From: Desemzia sp045528445
GTDB lineage: Bacteria > Bacillota > Bacilli > Lactobacillales > Carnobacteriaceae
Length of the DNA: 64,000 nucleotides
Assembly: GCF_045528445.1 (NCBI RefSeq)
Contig: NZ_JBGQQU010000013.1
Location: 1 to 64,000 of the forward strand
Direction: 5' to 3'
Shown here: piece after piece, positions 49,461-58,145 of the stretch
Numbering within the stretch: the first letter of the stretch is position 1
Layout: each line of letters opens with the position of its first letter
Notes under the pieces: generated by a model
Database searches by the model: none
What the model was told of the DNA's origin: nothing
The model's input: only the letters and a program-made list of their open reading frames with translations
Made by a program: the position numbers and the translations under genes

Positions 49461-49650
49461 TATTTCTAGAGGAATAGGGGTTGCTTGTAGCCATGTAAAG
49501 GATGAAATGTGAATTACGGAGCATGGGCGCTTCAGCACTTACGATTCCGTTTGAAGCTTGAAAGTCTGGAGACTACAGGCTCCAGACGGTCCCATGGCTT
49601 TCCACAAGCAAACCCGTCCATTCCGGAGGAAAATTCACCCCATAGAACCG
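49461..49650 (+). repeat. Structured RNA-like element, copy A
   Basis: TATTTCTAGAGGAATAGGGG and TTGCTTGTAGCCATG (49461-49495) and the 3' block TTTCCACAAGCAAACCC...CCGGAGGAA are about 75-80% identical by eye to the minus strand of 59401-59630. GGTTGCTTGT at the 5' side is complementary to ACAAGCAAACC at the 3' side with one bulge, closing a helix about 115 bases long. The interior is dissimilar between copies but has strong hairpins in both (here GTCTGGAG...CTCCAGAC). This conservation of ends and structure suggests an RNA. Confidence 0.6.
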
Positions 49651-49832
49651 CCCCTACTTATTAAGAGAGCGTTTAAAAAAAAGAACACAATTTTTGGGAG
49701 CAAGTACTTTTCATGCATATGACGTGATTACTACTGACAAGAAGACATTGATAAGAAACCGGTTTTTTGCTATACTGTATATTGTTGGAAGCACTTAAAT
49801 ACTTAATTTTGAAGAAAACTGGTGAGAGTAAG

Positions 49833-50327
49833 ATGTTTGAAACAAAAGAAGTTGTTCCTGATAAACGAAAGAAATGGCTCTATAATTTATTGATGATCTA
49901 TTTGATTGCTGGACCAGTAATTTACTTTGGATCTTTGCTGCTGCTCAATATTGGAAGCGGGCAAAGTTATGAAGAACTGCTCAGTGAAAATTTAGGAGTT
50001 GCACTTACTATACTGAAGTTAGCCATCAATTTGATTTTAGCTTATGTGTTGTACGCTACACAGATTTCTGAACGTAAAAAAGGTGGAGTCGCAGACAGTG
50101 TATTAAAATTGACTATGCCTCAACAGTTCATAACAGGTAATATCATCGGTGTGATTCTCTCTTTTTTAGCTTTCAATGAACTAACCGATAATCCTTTGAT
50201 CACAGAGGACGAGGTGAGAGCAAAAAAACCTATCAGAGATGAAAATAAAAAAGGCGTAATCATTCTCTTGATTGTACTAAATGTGTTATCATTAGGTATA
50301 GCATATGCCAGTTGGCGCATGAGTTAA
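49833..50327 (+). CDS. Membrane protein of unknown function
   Basis: This 164-residue protein has four predicted helices: LYNLLMIYLIAGPVIYFGSLLLL, GVALTILKLAINLILAYVLYA, QFITGNIIGVILSFLAFNEL and GVIILLIVLNVLSLGIAYAS. The start ATG 49833 follows GGTGAGAG; an upstream in-frame start at 49767 lacks a site. It lies 33 bases before the EIIA-Glc gene, so they may be co-transcribed. No motif gives a function. Confidence 0.65.
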   Translation: MFETKEVVPDKRKKWLYNLLMIYLIAGPVIYFGSLLLLNIGSGQSYEELLSENLGVALTILKLAINLILAYVLYATQISERKKGGVADSVLKLTMPQQFITGNIIGVILSFLAFNELTDNPLITEDEVRAKKPIRDENKKGVIILLIVLNVLSLGIAYASWRMS

Positions 50328-50360
50328 AATGCATTATAAAAAAAGAAAGCAGGGATTTAC

Positions 50361-50876
50361 ATGGGATTATTTGATTTCTTAAAAGGTAAAGATAACAGTT
50401 CAAAACAAGAAACGAAAGAAGCAAAAGTTTACGCACCAGTAAATGGAAAATTAATATCCATTGAAGAAGTGGCTGATCCAGTATTCTCACAAAAAATGAT
50501 GGGAGACGGATTTGCAGTTATCCCAACTGATGGAGATATTTATTCTCCTGTTGACGGTAAAGTAATGAGCGTTTTTCCTACGAAACATGCTGTTGGAATC
50601 GCCATGGAAAACGGAGTTGAAGTTCTAGTTCACATGGGATTAGATACAGTGGAATTAGATGGGAAACCATTTACAACTACAGTAACAGAAGGACAAGAAG
50701 TAACAAGCAGCACTAAAATTTCTACTGTCGATTTACAAGCCTTAGCAGCTGCAGAGAAAGATAGTGCTATGGTAGTTGTCTTTACGAACATGGATCAAGT
50801 AAATGCTTTTGATATGATCGACTCAGGTGCAACAGTTTCTGCATCAGGAGATATCGGTTCTGTAACGGCAAAATAA
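50361..50876 (+). CDS. PTS glucose-type EIIA component
   Basis: This 171-residue EIIA of the glucose superfamily carries the phosphoryl group from HPr-P to an EIIB. YAPVNGKLISIEEVADPVFSQKMMGDGFAVIPTDG, TKHAVGIAMENGVEVLVHMGLDTVEL (active-site His in LVHMG, helper His in TKHAV) and FTTTVTEGQEV are diagnostic. A short lysine-rich N-terminal segment resembles Crr. It is a free-standing IIA, so it may serve several EIIBC permeases and act in regulation. Start ATG 50361 with a weak GCAGGG site. A terminator follows. Confidence 0.92.
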   Translation: MGLFDFLKGKDNSSKQETKEAKVYAPVNGKLISIEEVADPVFSQKMMGDGFAVIPTDGDIYSPVDGKVMSVFPTKHAVGIAMENGVEVLVHMGLDTVELDGKPFTTTVTEGQEVTSSTKISTVDLQALAAAEKDSAMVVVFTNMDQVNAFDMIDSGATVSASGDIGSVTAK

Positions 50877-50889
50877 ATCATCTGAATCA

Positions 50890-50939
50890 CAAAAAAAGGA
50901 AGGCAGTGAGTTATAAAAACTCATTGTCTTCCTTTTTTT
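50890..50939. terminator. Bidirectional rho-independent terminator
   Basis: AAAAAAAGGAAGGCAGTGAG pairs with CTCATTGTCTTCCTTTTTTT. Its right arm reaches the last codon of the flavin reductase gene. Confidence 0.85.
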
Positions 50940-51561
50940 ATTGTAATGGGCGCTCTAATTGGAATTCTTCATCTAAAGTAGCGTAATTGCTTCCAGCCAG
51001 TCGTGCAACAGGATTCAATTTGTCTGTCAGAATGTAATGATTTGAAGTATCCACTACTGTTTCATCAAAGAAAAAGTCAGTGACGCGAATGATAAATAAG
51101 TCAGATATCACTGAACCTTCTTCGTCAGTCACCGGCACATATTGATGCACTTTACCTTCAAAACGGATTTTAGCTTCTTTGATGGCGGGCACACTGACGG
51201 TTTTACTATCTATTAATGTTAAATTTGTTCGATTGATTTCACTTTCATGAGGCAACAGCGGAGCAGAAGTTTTATTCATTTCTTCTACCAAGGGCAAATC
51301 AACAATGTGGATTACGGCTTCTTTCCGTTGCAGCATGTTGCGCGCCGAATCTTTGATCTCGCCATCTTTTCTTAAAATAGTTACTGTGATCAAAGGCAAA
51401 TCATTTGATGCAGCACTAAAGAAACTGAATGGCGCAGCATTAACTACCGTTCCGTCCTTGGATAAAGAGGTTACCCAGGCGATAGGACGTGGGATGATAC
51501 TGCCGCTGATAAACTTGTATTGTTGTTTTTTAGTTAATTCGTCAGAATTGTAATGAATCAA
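50938..51561 (-). CDS. Flavin reductase family protein
   Basis: This 207-residue FMN-binding split-barrel protein shows YKFISGSIIPRPIAWVTSLSKDG with NAAPFSFFSAASNDLPLITVTIL, the flavin-binding core, plus KDSARNMLQRKEAVIHIVD and the late strand HYILTDKLNPVARLAGSNY. It starts at TTG 51561 with AAGGAAGTG upstream. It may reduce FMN for monooxygenases; the neighbouring genes are two ring-cleaving dioxygenase-like proteins, so a shared aromatic/quinone role is plausible but unproven. Confidence 0.88.
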   Translation of the reverse strand: MIHYNSDELTKKQQYKFISGSIIPRPIAWVTSLSKDGTVVNAAPFSFFSAASNDLPLITVTILRKDGEIKDSARNMLQRKEAVIHIVDLPLVEEMNKTSAPLLPHESEINRTNLTLIDSKTVSVPAIKEAKIRFEGKVHQYVPVTDEEGSVISDLFIIRVTDFFFDETVVDTSNHYILTDKLNPVARLAGSNYATLDEEFQLERPLQ

Positions 51562-51739
51562 AGTATCACTTCCTTTTCATTTTCATGTGTGAATAGAGAG
51601 AGGAGTAAAATTCCTCGCAGATGGAAATACAAAAAATAAATATTCGTCCACTTTACCGTGAAAGAGGACGAATACTTACTGAACTTTTGGTACTGTGGAC
51701 GGATCTTTCGCTTCAGCAAAAGATTATTTGTTGAAAATA

Positions 51740-52020
51740 GAATAGACTTTCTGTCGGAGCTAAGCGAGACACTCCACACACTTTAGTAGAACTACAAGGC
51801 CTAGCAATTTTGCAAAAAAAGATAAAATTTGATTGGGGTAAAAAGAACCCCATTCAAATTTTCCTATTTTCTTGTCGTGTCTACCAAGCGACCTCCGCAT
51901 CCTTCAGTCCAGTTGCGTGCCTCAGCTCCTCGGATAAAATCATTCAACTTTCAGAGGACAAAAAGCGTCCTCTAAAAGTTAAATAGATTTTTCTGTCGGA
52001 GCTAAGCGAGGCACTCCACT
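51740..52020. repeat. Intergenic repeats around CTGTCGGAGCTAAGCGAG
   Basis: TTTCTGTCGGAGCTAAGCGA occurs at about 51747 and 51990, each followed by G(g/a)CACTCCAC. Between them a fold-back lies at 51918-52018: GTGCCTCAGCTCCTCGG faces CGGAGCTAAGCGAGGCAC, with an inner AACTTTCAGAGGAC/GTCCTCTAAAAGTT hairpin. A further hairpin TATTCGTCC...GGACGAATA is at about 51641-51675. No gene is present between 51562 and 52026. Confidence 0.5.
51824..51862. terminator. Intergenic terminator-like hairpin
   Basis: AAAATTTGATTGGGGT pairs with ACCCCATTCAAATTTT around AAAAAGA, with T-rich sequence on both sides. It may end transcription of the dioxygenase pair. Confidence 0.65.
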
Positions 52021-52026
52021 TCCTTT

Positions 52027-53019
52027 TTAATTAAAGTATTCTTTTTCGAATGTTTTGGTGCTTCTTACTGTGTCGATTGGGCGTACTAGTTTTTCGATTT
52101 CTTCGCGGTTGTTTCTGAATTTAGGAGGTAATGCTAATGTTTCTCCTAAAATTTCTAATGATTCTTCATCATCCACGAATCCTGGTTCGTCAGTCGCTAA
52201 TTCGAATAGAACTCCAGGGTAGATATTTGTATACGTTGATTCAAAGTAGAAGCGGTCTACATAACCTGAATTTGGCAAGTTGAAACTTTGCATACGTTCT
52301 GTCCAAGCGTCTAACATGTCGCGGTCTTTTACACGGAAGGCCACGTGATGAACGCTACCGTAACCTTGTTGAGCGCGGGGTAGAATCGTACTTGGTTCTA
52401 CAATGATTTGAGCGCCATTGCCGCCGAATTCGCCAACTTCAAGCTGGTGGTATTGTCCTTCTTGAGCGATTTCTTTAAAGAACATTACTTTTTCAAGAAC
52501 TTCTTTCATATAGGTAAAGTTAGAAACTCTAAAGAAGATAGGACCTAACCCGGTAATTCCGTATTCATTTGGAACAGGGCCTTTTTGCCAAGGAGTTCCT
52601 GAACCGATTCCGTTGTCGTTTTCATCAGAAATCAATGAATATTGTTGTTCATCAAAATCTTCAAACCATAAAACTTTCACGCCAAACATTTCTTTGATTT
52701 CATCGTATTTCACATTGTAATGATCGAAACGTTTTACCCAGTAATCTAAAGCTTCATCGCTGGGGACACGTAAAGATGTGCGGGAAATAGTATCTGTACC
52801 TTTAGAGCCTTTTGGAATTCCTGGGAAATCGAAAAAGGTCATATCTGTACCTGCAGTACCTTTATCGTCTGCAAAAAATAAGTGATACGTTTGAATATCG
52901 TCTTGATTGACTGTTTTTTTCACTAAACGCATACCTAATACGTTTGTAAAAAATGCATAGTTTTTTTCGGCGCTACTTGTAATAGCTGTGACGTGATGGA
53001 TGCCATGAAATTGTTCCAT
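52027..53019 (-). CDS. Ring-cleaving dioxygenase, MhqO-like (VOC)
   Basis: This 330-residue protein has two VOC modules. IHHVTAITSSAEKNYAFFTNVLGMRLVKKTVNQDD opens the first, and GYGSVHHVAFRVKDRDMLDAW the second. The iron ligands expected by family are His in HHVTAI, His in VHHVAF and Glu in VLFELATDEPG. The MhqO/CatE-like group handles hydroquinones and catechols. It starts 2 bases before its paralogue ends, so the two form one operon. GGAGG-type site at about 53033. No MhqR gene is adjacent. Confidence 0.88.
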   Translation of the reverse strand: MEQFHGIHHVTAITSSAEKNYAFFTNVLGMRLVKKTVNQDDIQTYHLFFADDKGTAGTDMTFFDFPGIPKGSKGTDTISRTSLRVPSDEALDYWVKRFDHYNVKYDEIKEMFGVKVLWFEDFDEQQYSLISDENDNGIGSGTPWQKGPVPNEYGITGLGPIFFRVSNFTYMKEVLEKVMFFKEIAQEGQYHQLEVGEFGGNGAQIIVEPSTILPRAQQGYGSVHHVAFRVKDRDMLDAWTERMQSFNLPNSGYVDRFYFESTYTNIYPGVLFELATDEPGFVDDEESLEILGETLALPPKFRNNREEIEKLVRPIDTVRSTKTFEKEYFN

Positions 53020-53020
53020 G

Positions 53021-53923
53021 TTAAAATTCCTCCAATTGAGCTTCGATTTCAGCTCGTTTATTTTCTAAAAAGCTTGGTAAAGCTAGTGTTGTTGCTAATG
53101 ATTCAAGGGATTCATCTATTGTAAATCCTGGTCCTTTAGTGGCGATTTCAATTCTTAGACCATTTGGATCGGTGACATATAAGCTCTTGAAATAGTCTCG
53201 ATCTAGATACAATTCAATCGGTAAATTCATATCTAAGGCTTTTTGATGTAATGTCTCCAAATCTTCAACGGTGTTTACACTATAAGCAATGTGATCCATT
53301 GACCCATGTCCCAAACGCGACTTGTTGGTACTGCTAGAAGCTTCTACAGTTGTTGTGAATTGATTGGAAGGATTATAGACATAATTACATCCGCCTTCTC
53401 GTTGTAACCCTAAGAAGGAAGTCAAAAAGTCTAAAGTTGCTTCAGGATTTACTACACGAATCAAAACTTCACTTAATCCGATGATCTGCATTTCTCTAGG
53501 GATAGAAGAATGAGAAACAGCATTATCAGCAGTAATCACACTTTCGGATTCTCTCAAGGCAAGAGGCATACCATCCTCATCTTTAAAGAAGAGAGAGGCC
53601 TTATCGAATGAGTGCTCAATAGATACTTCATGTTTTGCCAAACGATCTTTCCAGAAGGATAAACTGCCTTTTGGTATGTCTAATGTGATAGTGGAAAAAT
53701 AATTGTCTTCGTTATAAGCTCTTCCAGAATTCTTAAGTTCAAAAAAGGTTAACTGAGTACCGGGATTAGCGTTGTAATCTCCGTAGAATAAATGTCTCAT
53801 AGCTGTATTTTGTTGATTAACGGTATTTTTTACAAATCGCAAGCCTAATAAATCTACATAGAATGCATGATTTTTTTTGGATGATTTGGTAATCGCTGAG
53901 ATATGATGAATGCCAGTAATCAA
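53021..53923 (-). CDS. Ring-cleaving dioxygenase, MhqO-like paralogue (VOC)
   Basis: This 300-residue paralogue of the next gene opens GIHHISAITKSSKKNHAFYVDLLGLRFVKNTVNQQN, with second module GHGSMDHIAYSVNTVEDLE and terminal RIEIATKGPGFTIDE. Likely ligands are the His in HHISAI, the His in MDHIAY and the Glu in RIEIAT. It is shorter than its neighbour and diverged, so this is an old tandem duplication rather than a recent one. AAAGGAG lies before ATG 53923. First gene of the two-gene operon. Confidence 0.87.
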   Translation of the reverse strand: MITGIHHISAITKSSKKNHAFYVDLLGLRFVKNTVNQQNTAMRHLFYGDYNANPGTQLTFFELKNSGRAYNEDNYFSTITLDIPKGSLSFWKDRLAKHEVSIEHSFDKASLFFKDEDGMPLALRESESVITADNAVSHSSIPREMQIIGLSEVLIRVVNPEATLDFLTSFLGLQREGGCNYVYNPSNQFTTTVEASSSTNKSRLGHGSMDHIAYSVNTVEDLETLHQKALDMNLPIELYLDRDYFKSLYVTDPNGLRIEIATKGPGFTIDESLESLATTLALPSFLENKRAEIEAQLEEF

Positions 53924-53968
53924 GATAATTCTCCTTTCAAAAACACAATCGAACTTAACGACAAATGA

Positions 53969-53998
53969 AGTATAGCATAATCAAAAACATACTTACAA
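53969..53998 (-). promoter_or_regulatory. Promoter of the dioxygenase pair
   Basis: On the minus strand TTGTAA (53998-53993), 18-base spacer, TATACT (53974-53969). The -10 lies 46 bases before the start codon at 53923. Confidence 0.55.
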
Positions 53999-54075
53999 TA
54001 AATAAGTTTAAATTAGAGATATTCTATTTAGTAATGTTCAAAAAATGTTCATATATTAAAGGGGAATATACAAAG

Positions 54076-54115
54076 AAAAGAACTAATCAAGCTTTTCAGC
54101 AAAATTAGTTCTTTT
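54076..54115. terminator. Bidirectional rho-independent terminator
   Basis: AAAAGAACTAAT pairs with ATTAGTTCTTTT around 16 bases. It ends the lactonase gene transcript. Confidence 0.8.
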
Positions 54116-54128
54116 TAAGGTTATTCCT

Positions 54129-55163
54129 TTAAGCAAATGTTACGCCAACAACTTCAGGAGCGTAAATGTCTTTTTCAAGCAACGTTAATTTACCAGTTTC
54201 GCTGTTTCGTTCAAATAAAGTCAAGTTGTCAGAATCTTGATGTCCGACGACTACGAATTGATTGGTTGGGTCTAAATTAAAATCACGCGGCGTTTTTCCT
54301 TCTGTAGGAACATACTCTACGATTTCCAAAGTGCCGTCATTTGGCGACACAGCAAAAACAGCAATAGAATCATGTCCACGATTCGAAGCATACACAAATT
54401 TTCCATCGTTAGAAATACGGATAGCTGCTCCCCATTTGAATTCTTCTCGATCTTCAGGAACACTGGAGATTGTTTGAATATGTTCAAAAGACCCATTTGA
54501 ACTATCGTAATCCAATACGACTACTTCACTGCTCAATTCTCCAAATACATAAGCTTTAGTGCCATCTTGAGAGAAGATGATGTGACGCGGACCAGTACCA
54601 GGCTTGGTATGATAGCGGCTGACTTCTGTTAATTCACCTTCGTCACTGATTGAGTAAGTGTAGATCTCATCTGTTCCTAAATCACAAGCAACAACGAATT
54701 TTTTATCCGGTGTTAGATCGATAAAATGAGCATGAGGACCATCTTGATTTTCGTGAACACCAGAACCTTCATGCTGAACTCTGTCTGCCAGAGAAATAGA
54801 GCCATCTTTGGATGTGCGGTAAACGGATAACGTTCCGTTTCCGTAATGCGCGGCATAAACCAATGAACGTTCTTTATCATATGAAACGTAGCAAGGAGAT
54901 GCAGTATCGTCAGTAGCAGCGGATACTCTTTCTAGAATACCATCGTTTGCAACTTTGAACATACCGACACCATTTCCGCTATCTTCTCTTAAAATTCCAT
55001 ATAAATATGAATTGTCATCATTTAAAGCAAGATAAGTTGGGTTTCCAGCCTCTGCCAACAACTTCAACTGTCCTAATGTTTTAGTTTCTGTATCTAAGAT
55101 GATTTCATAGATCCCTTTACTTTCCTTTTTTGTATAAGTACCTAAATAAATGGTTTCTTTCAT
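54129..55163 (-). CDS. Lactonase family protein (6-phosphogluconolactonase type, beta-propeller)
   Basis: This 344-residue seven-bladed propeller is of the YkgB/Pgl type. Blade-like repeats are visible: LGTYTKKESKGIYEIILD, LVYAAHYGNGTLSVYRTSKDG, HAHFIDLTPDKKFVVACDLGTDEIYTY, GPRHIIFSQDGTKAYVFGELSSEV and ASNRGHDSIAVFAVS. Members hydrolyse 6-phosphogluconolactone in the pentose phosphate path. I choose ATG 55163 because AGGAGG lies 8 bases upstream; the frame is open 12 codons further. Monocistronic. Confidence 0.88.
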   Translation of the reverse strand: MKETIYLGTYTKKESKGIYEIILDTETKTLGQLKLLAEAGNPTYLALNDDNSYLYGILREDSGNGVGMFKVANDGILERVSAATDDTASPCYVSYDKERSLVYAAHYGNGTLSVYRTSKDGSISLADRVQHEGSGVHENQDGPHAHFIDLTPDKKFVVACDLGTDEIYTYSISDEGELTEVSRYHTKPGTGPRHIIFSQDGTKAYVFGELSSEVVVLDYDSSNGSFEHIQTISSVPEDREEFKWGAAIRISNDGKFVYASNRGHDSIAVFAVSPNDGTLEIVEYVPTEGKTPRDFNLDPTNQFVVVGHQDSDNLTLFERNSETGKLTLLEKDIYAPEVVGVTFA

Positions 55164-55247
55164 TGATAATCCTCCTATTAACTTACATTTCACATACAAA
55201 ATCAGTATAGCATAAAACTAAGAAAACGGAATCAAAAACAGTTTAAG

Positions 55248-55325
55248 AAATCAGAACGTGGAGAAAACAGTCTGATTTTCGTAGACGACACTTTTCCCAT
55301 TTAGCTGAGTGTCTTTTTCCACCTG
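55248..55325. repeat. Diverged copy of the GAGCGTGG-type intergenic repeat
   Basis: GAACGTGGAGAAAACAGTC followed by TGATTTTCGTAGACGACACTTTTCC aligns with 42961 onward (GAGCGTGGAGCAAAACGCT, GATTTTCGTGAGGTTCACTTTTCTC). Here GTGGA...TCCAC and GACACT...AGTGTC form the stem. Confidence 0.5.
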
Positions 55326-55358
55326 TAATGATCGGTTCTGTAAGCATAATTTCAACAA

Positions 55359-55400
55359 AATACCCAAAAACTGAAATTTCGATTTCAGTTTTTGGGTATT
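55359..55400. terminator. Strong terminator with 18-bp perfect stem
   Basis: AATACCCAAAAACTGAAA pairs with TTTCAGTTTTTGGGTATT around TTTCGA. It lies just behind the transferase gene on the minus strand. Confidence 0.85.
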
Positions 55401-55407
55401 CTTCGTT

Positions 55408-57516
55408 TTACTGTAATAATTCAGTGACAGCCTTGAAGATGCGTTCGCTAGAATGTGTATCTGGGTAATACAGCAAAGCATCTGCTTTTTGACGGTTTTT
55501 ACGAGATTGTTTGAAATCCTGTTCTGCAAGCTGCTGCATCAAATAAAGCAAGCTGTTTTGTGAAGTAGCTATTTCTCCAGGCAATTCATTCAAATAAGCT
55601 TGACGCAGAAAAGCCGACTCTGTATTTTTTTTGAACGGTAATTCTGGTTGATAAAATAAGACTGGAATACCAATAAAACTAGCATCAAAAGCGAGTGGAT
55701 GTTGATCTGTAATAAAGATCCTGCTTGATTTCAATAAGTCCAAGGTATCCATTTGACTTTGCAAAACAACCTCGCAATTCAACTGTTGAAATTTACCCGT
55801 AAAATCTTTCATAGCATCTGGCAGTGCGATGACAGGAGTAAGATAGTGTCTGTCAACAAAATCCATAAACTCAGATTGTTGTACTAGAGTAAGCAGAGCT
55901 GCAGCTGTTTCGCCTATAAGTTCTTTTTGACCGTATTTTCCAATGGGAAATTCTTGTGGGCAAATCACTACATTAGAAGCTATCTCTAAAGAAGAGCTTT
56001 TGCTTAACAATGCGTCAAACCGAGCTAACCCAGTTAATCGAATACTATTTTCTGGATAACCGAGTGTCTGTTGCAAATAGCGTTCCTCTATTTTGGAACT
56101 GGCTAAAACTAAGTCTGTTCGGAAATTTTTAGTGCTGTATCCTAAAGTTTCACTGACATCTTCTAGACCAAGGACATTTTTTTGTAAAAGTACTTTTTTA
56201 GCACGAATAAAATCTAGCTGCAATGGGCTGCGTGAAGGATACAAGTCATAAGGAGAGTCTGTAAATAATAAGACCTGTGCCGCCAACAATGTGTCAATGT
56301 AGGCTTTAGATTTAAATTCTATTAAATGCTCAGCATCGTAAGCATAAGCTTTTTCATAATCTGGAGAGTGGATGTCCAGTACATAGTACACCGCTTGATC
56401 AGGATGATTTTCTCTCAGATAGCAGAAGAACGCCCAGCCGTTATTTTTAGCTTGCATTGGTTTTTCACCAATCACCCAAATGTTTTTCTTTTGATTGATT
56501 GGCGACTTGACTAATGAGAGCGGCGCTATTTCCTTATAGTAAGCGTAAATATCTTTCTTGTATTTGGTGAAAGCGAAAGATAAGGCTTGCTGAGAGCCTT
56601 GGAGTTTTAGTGCCCAGATAAAAGTAGTTCTGCCATAAGAGATGGCGAGATCTTTGTAAATATTTTTAGGAAGAGTGACGCCTTGAGTGGTCAGCGGAAT
56701 GCTCACTGGGCTGTAAAGACCGTTTAGATACAACTCAAGATAAAGATCGAAGTCTTCATCGTCAAATTTTTCAATCAACAGCTTTCGTACAAAAGTTTGC
56801 ATATTTAGAGAAAAAGAGTACTGGTAATGATTTAAATGAGTGCTTTTTTCTTGTTTTTCTAAAGTGTGATTAGTTGAAAAGGGGTATTCTTTCCCAGAAC
56901 GTTTTCCAACTAAAACAACACCTACCTGATTGAGCGTAAAAGCTTTTAAAGCCAGCTTTCCAGTAACAGCAAATTCTGTTTTAGCTAATTTGATGATGTC
57001 CAATTCATGATGAGCAAAATATTGACTGCTCGGAACAGGGATATTTAATGCGATGCTAAAGACTTCATCTGTTTCTGTGAAGTACGGAATAAAGACTTGT
57101 TTTCGATAGATCGTTTGGCTTAGTCCAAAAGCATCAAATTGATCAAAAAGGGACAAAGCTAAAGGAAAGTCTTGTTCAAATCTTTCTTCGTCAACTTTCC
57201 AGCTTAAGGTAAAATAAAAACGAATAGTTTCATTCATAGCTGATTCACTGACCGGAGCCAATAGTTCTGCTAAGGGAAGCAGCAGACGATAAGTATTCTG
57301 TTGGGTTTTTGTTGCTTCATATACAACTGTTTTATCAGACGAATTGTAATGAGCGGAAAAATTTTCAAATGCATAGGTTAATTTATTCGAAAGAGACATA
57401 GTAATTTCATAAGCTTCTTCTTCTGTACGAACAGAAAAAGTAGGGTGTTTGATGTTTTGAAAAATCGGTAAATTTTTGGATTGGTTTGTTTCGTGCTGCG
57501 GATTATCTTGAGACAT
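55408..57516 (-). CDS. CDP-glycerol glycerophosphotransferase-like protein (TagB/TagF family)
   Basis: This 702-residue protein has a C-terminal CDP-glycerol:glycerophosphate glycerophosphotransferase domain (about 340-700). KNIWVIGEKPMQAKNNGWAFFCYLRENHPDQ is the usual entry, with YVLDIHSPDY, VTGLARFDALL-type and FITDQHPLAFDASFIGIPVLFYQPE (the D-x-S-S-x-x-F-D-like block, here DQHPLAFD, diverged). The N-terminal 330 residues are beta-rich accessory domains. It likely takes part in teichoic acid or surface glycopolymer synthesis at the inner membrane face. Monocistronic; AGGTAT-type site before the start. Confidence 0.82.
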   Translation of the reverse strand: MSQDNPQHETNQSKNLPIFQNIKHPTFSVRTEEEAYEITMSLSNKLTYAFENFSAHYNSSDKTVVYEATKTQQNTYRLLLPLAELLAPVSESAMNETIRFYFTLSWKVDEERFEQDFPLALSLFDQFDAFGLSQTIYRKQVFIPYFTETDEVFSIALNIPVPSSQYFAHHELDIIKLAKTEFAVTGKLALKAFTLNQVGVVLVGKRSGKEYPFSTNHTLEKQEKSTHLNHYQYSFSLNMQTFVRKLLIEKFDDEDFDLYLELYLNGLYSPVSIPLTTQGVTLPKNIYKDLAISYGRTTFIWALKLQGSQQALSFAFTKYKKDIYAYYKEIAPLSLVKSPINQKKNIWVIGEKPMQAKNNGWAFFCYLRENHPDQAVYYVLDIHSPDYEKAYAYDAEHLIEFKSKAYIDTLLAAQVLLFTDSPYDLYPSRSPLQLDFIRAKKVLLQKNVLGLEDVSETLGYSTKNFRTDLVLASSKIEERYLQQTLGYPENSIRLTGLARFDALLSKSSSLEIASNVVICPQEFPIGKYGQKELIGETAAALLTLVQQSEFMDFVDRHYLTPVIALPDAMKDFTGKFQQLNCEVVLQSQMDTLDLLKSSRIFITDQHPLAFDASFIGIPVLFYQPELPFKKNTESAFLRQAYLNELPGEIATSQNSLLYLMQQLAEQDFKQSRKNRQKADALLYYPDTHSSERIFKAVTELLQ

Positions 57517-57732
57517 CTTTATACCTCCAGTAACTCAAATATTCTTCACTTTATCATACCAGTCTAGATTAATAGTTACAAACGGATTCATGCAAGTTTA
57601 AGGGTTAAATTTGAAAGAATAAAGATTTATACAGAAATTAAAAAAATAATACAGCTTCTTTAGTAAAGAAGTTGGTAATATGCTAAAATTGAACTATCAA
57701 TATAGTAGATGGAAAGCGAAAGGATGAAGTGT

Positions 57733-58098
57733 ATGTTAGTAACTAAAATTACCGCTATTGGTGAAAGTGCCATCAGTCAAAAAGATCCGCTGATTATTTT
57801 ATTTGGGGAGCAGGCAACGGAGGAATTACGGAAAGTATCTGTGATTCAAAGTGCTATTTCTAACGAACAACCTGTTTCATTAAAACCAGAAGGAAAGATC
57901 TTATTTGGAGATCAGGAATATACGATCTTGTATGTTGGTACTTTGGCGAATGAGAATTTAAATTCAATTGGGCATGTTACATTAAATTTTGCTCAACCAC
58001 CTGAAGCAAAAGAAAATCGTATTGAGAATGGAGTATATCTAAGTCCTTTTGAACTGCCCGAATTAATCATTGGGTCAGAGATCACTTACGTTGAATAG
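57733..58098 (+). CDS. PTS glucitol/sorbitol-type EIIA component
   Basis: This 121-residue protein of the GutA (PTS EIIA-Gut) family opens VTKITAIGESAISQKDPLIILFGEQATEELRKVS and has VIQSAISNEQPVSLKPEGKILFGDQEYTILYVG and LNSIGHVTLNFAQPPEAKENRIENGVYL. The His in SIGHVTLNF is the likely phosphorylation site. No EIIB or EIIC is nearby, so it is an orphan; it may be regulatory. I choose ATG 57733 after AAAGGATG; earlier ATGs at 57709 and 57724 lie on or before that site. Confidence 0.82.
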   Translation: MLVTKITAIGESAISQKDPLIILFGEQATEELRKVSVIQSAISNEQPVSLKPEGKILFGDQEYTILYVGTLANENLNSIGHVTLNFAQPPEAKENRIENGVYLSPFELPELIIGSEITYVE

Positions 58099-58145
58099 AA
58101 TACAGTCAAAAATTTAGAAGTTGAGCTAGAGAGGATGATTGACTG

